DNA of 64,000 nucleotides from contig JACGCM010001796.1 of the NCBI GenBank assembly GCA_014058105.1, positions 1,612,001 through 1,676,000 on the forward strand. Direction: 5' to 3'. Of this stretch, positions 57,206 to 64,000 are shown in pieces (positions within the stretch are counted from its first letter, which is position 1; every line of letters starts with the position of its first letter). The notes beneath the pieces were generated by a model. It was not told the DNA's origin, did not search any database, and saw nothing but the letters and a program-made list of their open reading frames with translations. The stretch is from Kingdonia uniflora (lineage: Eukaryota; Streptophyta; Magnoliopsida; Ranunculales; Circaeasteraceae). Position numbers and translations under genes: made by a program.

Positions 57206-57427
57206 ATGGTGAGGACTCATTCTTAGTATGCGTGGCGTGCTCAATATGCAATAGACGGTCATTTTCATATCAAGGTTGCCGAACTTCGAGAGCGCTATTT
57301 TTGTCAATTGCCTTATGTTACTGTACTTCCGGAGTGGCCATTGAATCTTGTCGGGCTAGACTATGAATGCAGGCGTGTCGAACATGATCGCTTTGTTTGG
57401 TGCAACATTTTCGTAGGTCTCTATTAG
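57206..57427 (+). pseudogene. Member 3 of the MV(R/T)T small-ORF family
   Basis: Starts MVRTHS, then a stop, YAWRAQYAIDGHFHIKVAEL and RERYFCQLPYVTVLPEWPLN to a stop at 57427. The (E/D)LxxRYF block and the Pro-rich sequence after it match members 1 and 2; the rest differs. The frame is open apart from the early TAG. Confidence 0.4.
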
Positions 57428-57559
57428 ATCCCAGGGTACAAGAACTGACTGTTTGACAGCTCGCATGTGATAAGATCGTGGAAGAGGATACAAGGGCAAC
57501 AAATGAAGATATAATTATGTGTGGTAAACTGAACCATCGGGGTTGCTTTATGATCGATT

Positions 57560-58640
57560 ATAAACCGACGTCTTAAAAGACCCGCAAGCGCACGGTGTAC
57601 CGTTGAGTACAAAGGAAAGCGGGGTCGTATCCCAAGAGACTTGTGGTACGAATTACACTTCGAGCTACTAGTTTTATCCAATAACAACGAGTTAGTTTAG
57701 ATTTTGAAATAAAAAGAAGAACGAAACAAATTACAAGATAAATTAGAGTAGAAACCAAGGCATCAATTCCACTCTACCCTTTATAACCGTTAGATAACAT
57801 AAATAATTAAAGTAAATTACGAGTTCCCGTATCGCATATCCTTGGTCGGGCATATGCAATACATCAAAAGATACAAGAGATTTAGTAATTGGGAGCTACC
57901 CATAAACCAACTTATTCAACCATGGTCCGGTTGATAAGCATGGATTATGTTCTCTTCTCCATGTTCCTAACCTATCTTGTTATGGTCAAACAAGATGGTT
58001 ACTTATATTCCTTATTCCTCCTAATCCTAGCTATGGTCAAGCCTAGGATGAAGGAATACAAATATACAATATTCTGGGATAAAGATAAAGTAATTACTCT
58101 AACTAAGCTACACAATCTACACTAAGGCTACATTGGGTGGAGCTTCTTCTAGCTTTGGCTAAGAAGATTAGCTACTCATCCCTTTGATCATTGTCATACT
58201 ACTATTACTATGAAAAAAAGTAAAAAACAAGAAAAAGACAAAGAATAAGCTTTATTGCTATGAACTTTGATTTACACTCTCCAAGATGATCTTTCATGGG
58301 TAGGATTCTCCTCCTATTTATAGAGAATAGGAAAGGTTACTAAAATCACCATTAATATAAAATCCCCTAAACAATGCCTAAAATCATGCATTACAACTCA
58401 TGAGAATAATATATATATCTAATTCTCTTCAATGGGCTTCCATGCATGAGCCTTTGGTTGACAACTTCAAATGAGAATCATTGTTGGAGTGTATCACCCT
58501 TGTTCTTCGTTAAAAACCAGAAAATTGTACGACTTGTTTATCATGTGACCGATTTCTGTAAATACAAACAAAAACACTATTAATGTCACATTTATTTAAT
58601 AAATGACTAGTAGATATAAATTTAGGAGTTGTTCACGTAA
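57560..58640. other. Non-coding repeat-type block
   Basis: AGACCCGCAAGCGCACGGTG followed by a GGGGTCGTATCCCAAGAG phrase (57575-57645) is of a kind that recurs around plant retroelements, but I cannot name it. No coding frame; AT-rich. Confidence 0.4.
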
Positions 58641-59259
58641 ATATTACGTGTCTATCACTTTAGATGTAACTGGGGAGCTCGGTAAGCTCGGCTTCTGGAA
58701 GCTCGTTTGAAGAAATTTGTGATTTGGTAATCTGTATGATTTAGTAATGTGTATAAGTGTTTTGAATATATGGGTTTTTTTAGAGAATTTGACAATTCAT
58801 TGAGAGAGGCTTATAGTTTAGGTTGTGTTGTATGTGTATATTACATGTAGAAAGAGAAATATTTGTGTGGGAGAAGAAGAGAGAATTTTGAAATGATGTG
58901 TTTTTTGCTATTTTGTTTTGGGATTTAGGAAAATAGACGTGTGACTGGGTAGAAGGGGGGGGGGGGTCTGTTTTTACTGTTTGTATTATAGCGATAATGA
59001 TAAAATATGTCTCTATGCATTCTAAACCTAGTATTCCTGCTAGTAGATTGTAGTCTCGTCCAGTTCTGAGGAAACATCATCTTTAGGGAGGGGGGACGAA
59101 CGTAGTGTTATGGAGGAAACTGTTAATAGTGTGGGGACGACTATAGAGGTGGTGGGGCCCAGTAGATCTGGGGGCGTGAAAGATAAGGGGACAAAAGGGA
59201 GAAAGATAGAGTCCTTGTCATATATCCAGAGGGGGTAGATGTAGGATAAGAGTACTTGA

Positions 59260-59880
59260 AAATAAAAATAAATTACAGGGAAATGGGGGGATTACGTGGA
59301 GGACCAAGGTCTAGTTCTAGTTCAGACCTATGTCTCCGTAAAAGGGAAGGAAACAATATACTATCAAGTTCTATGTTTAGAAAAGTGGAAGAAGGATAGA
59401 GGTATTAGTGAGGGGTTACCTCTCGTATTACAATGGGCTTGGGTTATCAGGCCCGAGAGAGGATTTTTTTGTTTCTTGAATCAGGTCGTATACGCCTTAA
59501 ATTTCACTGACCTACTTTCAGAAAGGGGTTATGAATATGTTACAGTGCTGCCCGCCCAGTTGAATGAGAATGTTTATGAGATGATGAGGGTATGTGAGGC
59601 ACTAAATGAAAAATGGAGGAAGGAAGGGACTGCGAAGCAGTTCGCAGCTGAAGATGTGTTAAAGTTTTATAAGTGGAAGTATATAGAAGTTCGAAGTAGT
59701 GGTTACCTTTATAGTGATTCAGTGAGGCCAAAATTCTTTGACTTTGAATCTGCTGGTAGACCATGGAACGACCACCTTGTGTAGGTAGAGGGTAACCGTA
59801 TACGGGTTCCAGATGAACCGGCGCTCGAACTGAATCATAGATATTATAATCTGAGTATGTAATGTTGACCAATCTCCAAA
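59260..59880 (+). pseudogene. Unknown ORF fragment, probably transposon-derived
   Basis: The longest open frame of the last 10 kb (about 170 codons, open at its 5' side, stop at 59784, readable in the same frame to about 59860 after it). Features: WGDYVEDQGLVLVQTYVSVK, LEKWKKDRGISEGLPLVLQW, RPERGFFCFLNQVVYALNFT and LSERGYEYVTVLPAQLNENV. The composition resembles long gag-like ORFs of large plant retroelements, but I recognise no family. A splice donor is possible near the end. Confidence 0.4.
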
Positions 59881-60379
59881 TAGCCTATAAACATGTCTTC
59901 GTACTGTCGTATAATATATTATTCCATTTATGTGCAGAACCCAAACCGTTGGCTACCCCGGATAAGACCAGCCTACTTGATTGTGTTGCTCGAGATTAGT
60001 ACGAGCTAATAGAGGTACTTAGTGAATTGGGTATCCGGAGGCACAAAAAGGTAGATTCGACAGCACCCAAAGTTCAGCGAGCTCAAGAAAAATGAGCTAT
60101 GGCCGAGGGGAAAACTATGGAGACCGTTGCTGACGTGCTTAATCCTCCACTTCCTACACCTCAGACTACCAAACGAATTACTCGTAAAGTCCATAAGCCA
60201 GCGTAGCAGAGTACCTTAGTTGCTGGGGCTGTGCTCATAGAATAAGAGATCGCAAAGCCTGCTGCTGGCTGTGTGGAGGAAAAACCCAAAGTGAGTGTGT
60301 CTGTTCTTGGGAGGCTAAAAAGAGTTCGCTGAAGAGAAAACAACATTTAGAGGTGGGCAGTCACCGAACTAACCCTCAT

Positions 60380-60870
60380 GCTGCGGCCAAGATGAAAGAG
60401 TTGGAGCATAAATATTGTCGTATGGCCAGGACGAACTTGCAGTAGCTCGAGGATAAGTACCTCGAGCATACGTTCGCGGTATGTGGCTGAAATTTTTTAC
60501 TTGATGTTGTCTTCAAACTAAGTGAAACTGTTGAACCGACTCTTCTTTTGTGTTTGTGCCGGCAGCTTTCAACGCTGTTGAAGAGGGCAAGACAAGGTCT
60601 GGACAAGAGGAGCCAAGAATTTGACACTCTGACGGCAAAGTTTAAGGCTCAGTCAGCTCGCATGAAAGAGCTCGAGGCTATCCTTTTGTTGGAGAGAGAA
60701 AGGAGGGCTGTAGATGCTACAACAGCTATATAAAAGTTTAGTGATCTGTCAAAGCATGACAAGCTCATGACTGATTGGGTTGTAGCAGTCTTAGTAAAAA
60801 GAAACCACTTTATCCAATCGTATTATTCTTTTGGATTGAGTATTGATGATGTGGAGCTGACCGATGTGGT
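60380..60870 (+). pseudogene. Coiled-coil remnants downstream of the unknown ORF
   Basis: Pieces reading MKELEHKYCRMARTNLQ, then LSTLLKRARQGLDKRSQEFD, LKAQSARMKELEAILLLERE-like heptads and DLSKHDKLMTDWVVAVLVKR are separated by stops and a probable intron (CCGGCAG acceptor near 60565). Likely the C-terminal part of the same decayed protein as 59260-59880. Confidence 0.4.
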
Positions 60871-61830
60871 AGATATGAGGAGATAAGTTCCCTGCTGAGG
60901 TTAAGGAGGAAGAGATGGCTGATGATGCTGTTGGTTTGCCTGAGAAAGTGTCAGACCTTCGTCCAGGTAGTACATAGCCAGTCTATACTATTGAGCAAAT
61001 AGTGGACCCTCTGGTGGAACGCGCTGAAATAGTTTCCTCTCTGGGGATGACGCTGAAATCTCCTTCTGGGGTAGACATTAGCAAGCATCTTTAAACGTTC
61101 TGTGGTATCATATCTTCTGTTTTTCAGCTCGCTTGATTTGGATGTGATAGTACTTTGCATAATTGTACACCGTTTTTATTTTGAGTGATGTTTTGAAATA
61201 CATTTTCGTGAATGTTTAAATTGAAACAAGATAACTGTAATCTGTGTAGGAGATAAAATGTTTGAGAAAAACAAACTCCAAATTGGAGAAGTCGTTGAGT
61301 AAAACGAGGGACTCCGTGGCTCGTAATCAACAGGTACTTAACAAATTGAATATGAGAGAAGGCAATTTAAGTTGAATTCAGAAAAAAATTTTAAAGAGTT
61401 ATATGATATGCAATGTAATATGCTAAGATAAAAGTAGAGAGGGACGAGGTGTTAAGAAAGGAAGAGGAAAATGGGATATTAGTTCGAAAGCTAAAAGAAT
61501 TGACTTGTTTTAATGACCCAAGTAATAAGGCGAGATGTCAGAGTATGCTAGTAGCTCTGACCTTGTATTTTGAGGTTGAAGTAGATAGTGAACGAGGGTT
61601 AAAAGAAGCTTATATAGAGATTTTAAGGGAGAAATGTGTAGTTCCGGACCCAGTTCGAGTTATTGTTTTTAGCTCAAGAAGTACGCAATCGCCATAGTTT
61701 AGAGGCAAAAAAGTGTTATGCTCGAGCTGGTGTGTCTGTTGTATGGGGTGATGTATACCTTTATTTGATGGGTTTGACTTTATGTAAGATCAGAGGGCCA
61801 TGAGAATTGTATTTTTCAGGATAAGAAAAG
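60871..61830. other. No recognised gene
   Basis: An 82-codon plus-strand frame (61449-61697) with charged helix-like residues lies here but has no family signature; it may be another relic of the unknown ORF. Confidence 0.35.
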
Positions 61831-64000
61831 TGTAATGACCTGGATTTTTTTGTTATTATATGATGATTATGGTGATTTGGAGTTTGGTGTTCAACCAGTT
61901 CTATGGCTTCTGCTATTGTTGGGCAGAGGAGGTGGAGTTATGATTTTAGGAGCCGTGGTTGGTCTCTGAAAGGGTTGTGTTTGTTGCTTCGGGTTGTTCC
62001 TGTCTTTTGAGGATCTTAGTGTGATGTGTGGTTCAGGAGGATCTCAGAGTGGCTCTTTGAAGTTTTTCCTATTGTCGTTCGAACGAGTCCCATTTCGTTC
62101 GAACGAATCTTTATGTCTTCTGGACATTTTGGCCATTAGACAAATTGTAGTTCAAACGAGATTTATTGTCGTTCGAACGAGTTGGCTTGTCTCATGGAAT
62201 TTGGCCCAAGACCTCTTAGTCGTTCGAACGACTTGTCGTAGTATTTATAACTCTCTCCTTACATTTTTTTTTCTCTCTCTTAATTATAATCCTCTCCACT
62301 CCCTTGCTCTCTCTCAATCTTCGATTCGCCGATTTGTCGCACTCCTCGCTGAGCTTAGCCACACTTCATTCGGTGAGTTTATTTCCCTATCCTCTTCCTT
62401 TATTGCTGTTGATTTTGGTTTTGGTGGAACCCTTGTGGCTCGAATTGATTTAGGGTTTGTGATTGATGTGTTGCTTTGGGGTCCTTGTATTGGTTCAATT
62501 TGAAGAGGTTAAAGAGAGGTGTAGATCAGCCCACCATTTCCGATCGACAGATTACAGGTAATCTGATGTTCTTCTACCTGTATTTCATGTTCTTTGGGTT
62601 AGTGCTTCATCATTCATTATTGGTTCTTTACATTGGACCTTGGAAAGATCAATTTGTGTTTAGAGGAGTGATTGTGGAGGTCGTCCGGAGTTCTGAAATC
62701 AGTTCGCATCACCAAACTGTTTTCCTTCCCTTATGAACTATTTTTCCTCCCCGATAATCTGATTTGATTAGCTAATTTTCCGTTCTTTTAAATCAATGAG
62801 AGTGTAGATTTGAGTTAGTTATTGTGATGTTGATTATTGGGTTTTCCTTGCAGCTGTTCGGTGGTGGTGATTTGGGTTTAGTGTGATTGGATATGAGGTT
62901 CAGTTGCTGATTCGAGTGTAGCACTGATTTGAAAACTCAGTTTCGGGCGAGCATCCTTTGTTGGAATTGTGTTTGGGTTCTGGGCCTTGATAGTGGTTGA
63001 TGTTGGTGTTCCTGGTCATTTCTGTGATTGATTTGGAGTTTCGGAAGTCGATTCGCGGAGCACATTACCATTGGGGTGTTGTTTGGATATTTTTGTCGGG
63101 TTTATCATTTCGAGATTTATATCAGGCGAGTTTTTATCTTCTTGAATAACTAGATTATTATGCTGATTCATGAGTTATTGTATCGCCTAGTTTATTTTGT
63201 TAATACTGTGATTTGGTTAGTATATTGGTTAATTGCTAGGGCACATTGGGTTAATCGTTTAGTCTTAGAATTATCCTAGGTGTTCTTTGTGTTCTCGAGT
63301 CCTTGACCTTGAGCACTATTACTGATTTGGTGGTTGTTTGGAATGTTAGATTCCCTGTGGGAGTGTGGTATCCCTTGGTTTGGTTAGCTGTCGTGGTGAA
63401 TAGACAGTTTATCTGTAGTAGTTAAGAAGTTAGGTGCAGCTCTGTTCTTGGGGATTGTTGCTATCTGGTTGGAGGCTGGTAGGTTATCCCGTGTGTGCTA
63501 GTTTGTGTTGACAACTATGGTACTCTAGCATTTGATGGTTATCATGTTTACTTTAGGAAATCTAGAGATTGATGTTGTTTAGATGCTGTGACGGTTAAGT
63601 TACTGTTTCATCTATGCTTAGATGGTGTAACTGAGTCACTATTAGCATCTGTGTTAGGATTGTATGTCACGCTCTACTTGGCAGATGGTTATCCTATGTG
63701 TGTTTACTGTGTTTGCGGCCGTTGTGTTTTAGTCTTTTGGATCTGCTCGTATCTGTAGCTCATAATCTATTCTTCTTATCTTGACGAGATCGGATACATA
63801 ATACAGCTCTACATTGGTTGACCTCCGATAGGATCGCAGGAGTCCTACATCGGGTTAAAATAGTAGGTAAAGAACTGGCTGTGAATACTATCATACCTTT
63901 AATACCCATCCGGGAGTGTGGGAAGGTATGAGACAGTATGAATCCGGTGCTAGACTTTTTCTCGGTGAGGTTGAAATTCCTTGGAATGAAAATACAATTT
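61831..64000 (+). mobile_element. Possible gypsy-type LTR and leader, running off the window
   Basis: Starts TGTAATGACCTGGATTTTTT, an end seen in plant gypsy LTRs. It includes five TTCGAACGA palindromes (62074-62232), a TATTTATAACTCTCTCC promoter-like run near 62236, a CT-rich leader and G+T-rich text to the window end. No gag or pol is reached. Assignment is tentative because the right end is outside the window. Confidence 0.35.

Noticed and set aside
57889..58125. 78-codon plus-strand frame
   Set aside because: Repetitive text (TYLVMVKQDGYLYSLF and a similar second part) within a non-coding repeat block; no family match.

Overview
This is nuclear DNA of a flowering plant, most likely a eudicot. 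It is AT-rich, its genes have GT-AG introns, several products carry plastid transit peptides or a peroxisomal SKL end, and the non-genic space is full of plant-type L1/LINE, Ty1/copia, small LTR and foldback elements. An asterid is a guess only; nothing here proves the family.

Left part (1-19 kb) is the gene-bearing part. A single-exon phosphatidylinositol 4-kinase gamma gene (2930-4642, +) stands tail-to-tail with a complete 22-exon gene for the cytosolic starch-degradation enzyme DPE2 (5037-18278, -). I could join all 22 DPE2 exons in frame into a 970-codon protein. One of its introns is a minor-spliceosome (U12, AT-AC) intron. DPE2 introns host a small non-autonomous LTR retrotransposon with a perfect 5-bp target duplication, a related LTR in the opposite direction, tandem duplications and a cluster of TTCGAA-centred palindromes. 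The pair matches my recollection of neighbouring Arabidopsis loci (At2g40840 and At2g40850), so this looks like an old syntenic block.

Middle part (19-49 kb) is a graveyard of mobile elements holding gene pieces: a foldback element, LTR-like blocks, a 5'-truncated LINE with poly(A), NFU1 exon 1 in two copies (neither with the rest of the gene), a 1.5-kb imperfect palindrome next to a copia gag start, several LINE fragments on both strands, the last two exons of a PsbP-domain gene (PPD1-like), a small intact gene for a predicted plastid membrane protein, a decayed plant-mobile-domain gene, a truncated copia element, and a broken second copy of the PI4K gamma 3' half.

Right part (49-64 kb) has broken ends of a peroxisomal acyl-activating enzyme flanking a lone, exactly bounded DDB1 exon and a 32-bp minisatellite, then a repeat landscape with three diverged copies of an unrecognised small ORF family beginning MV(R/T)T, a decayed ORF with coiled-coil remnants, and the start of another LTR-like block that shares the TTCGAA palindrome cluster with a DPE2 intron. 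Metabolically, the plausible working genes are DPE2 (maltose use at night), the PI4K gamma kinase, possibly NFU1 (Fe-S assembly) and PPD1 (photosystem I assembly), but only the first two and the small plastid membrane gene look complete here.
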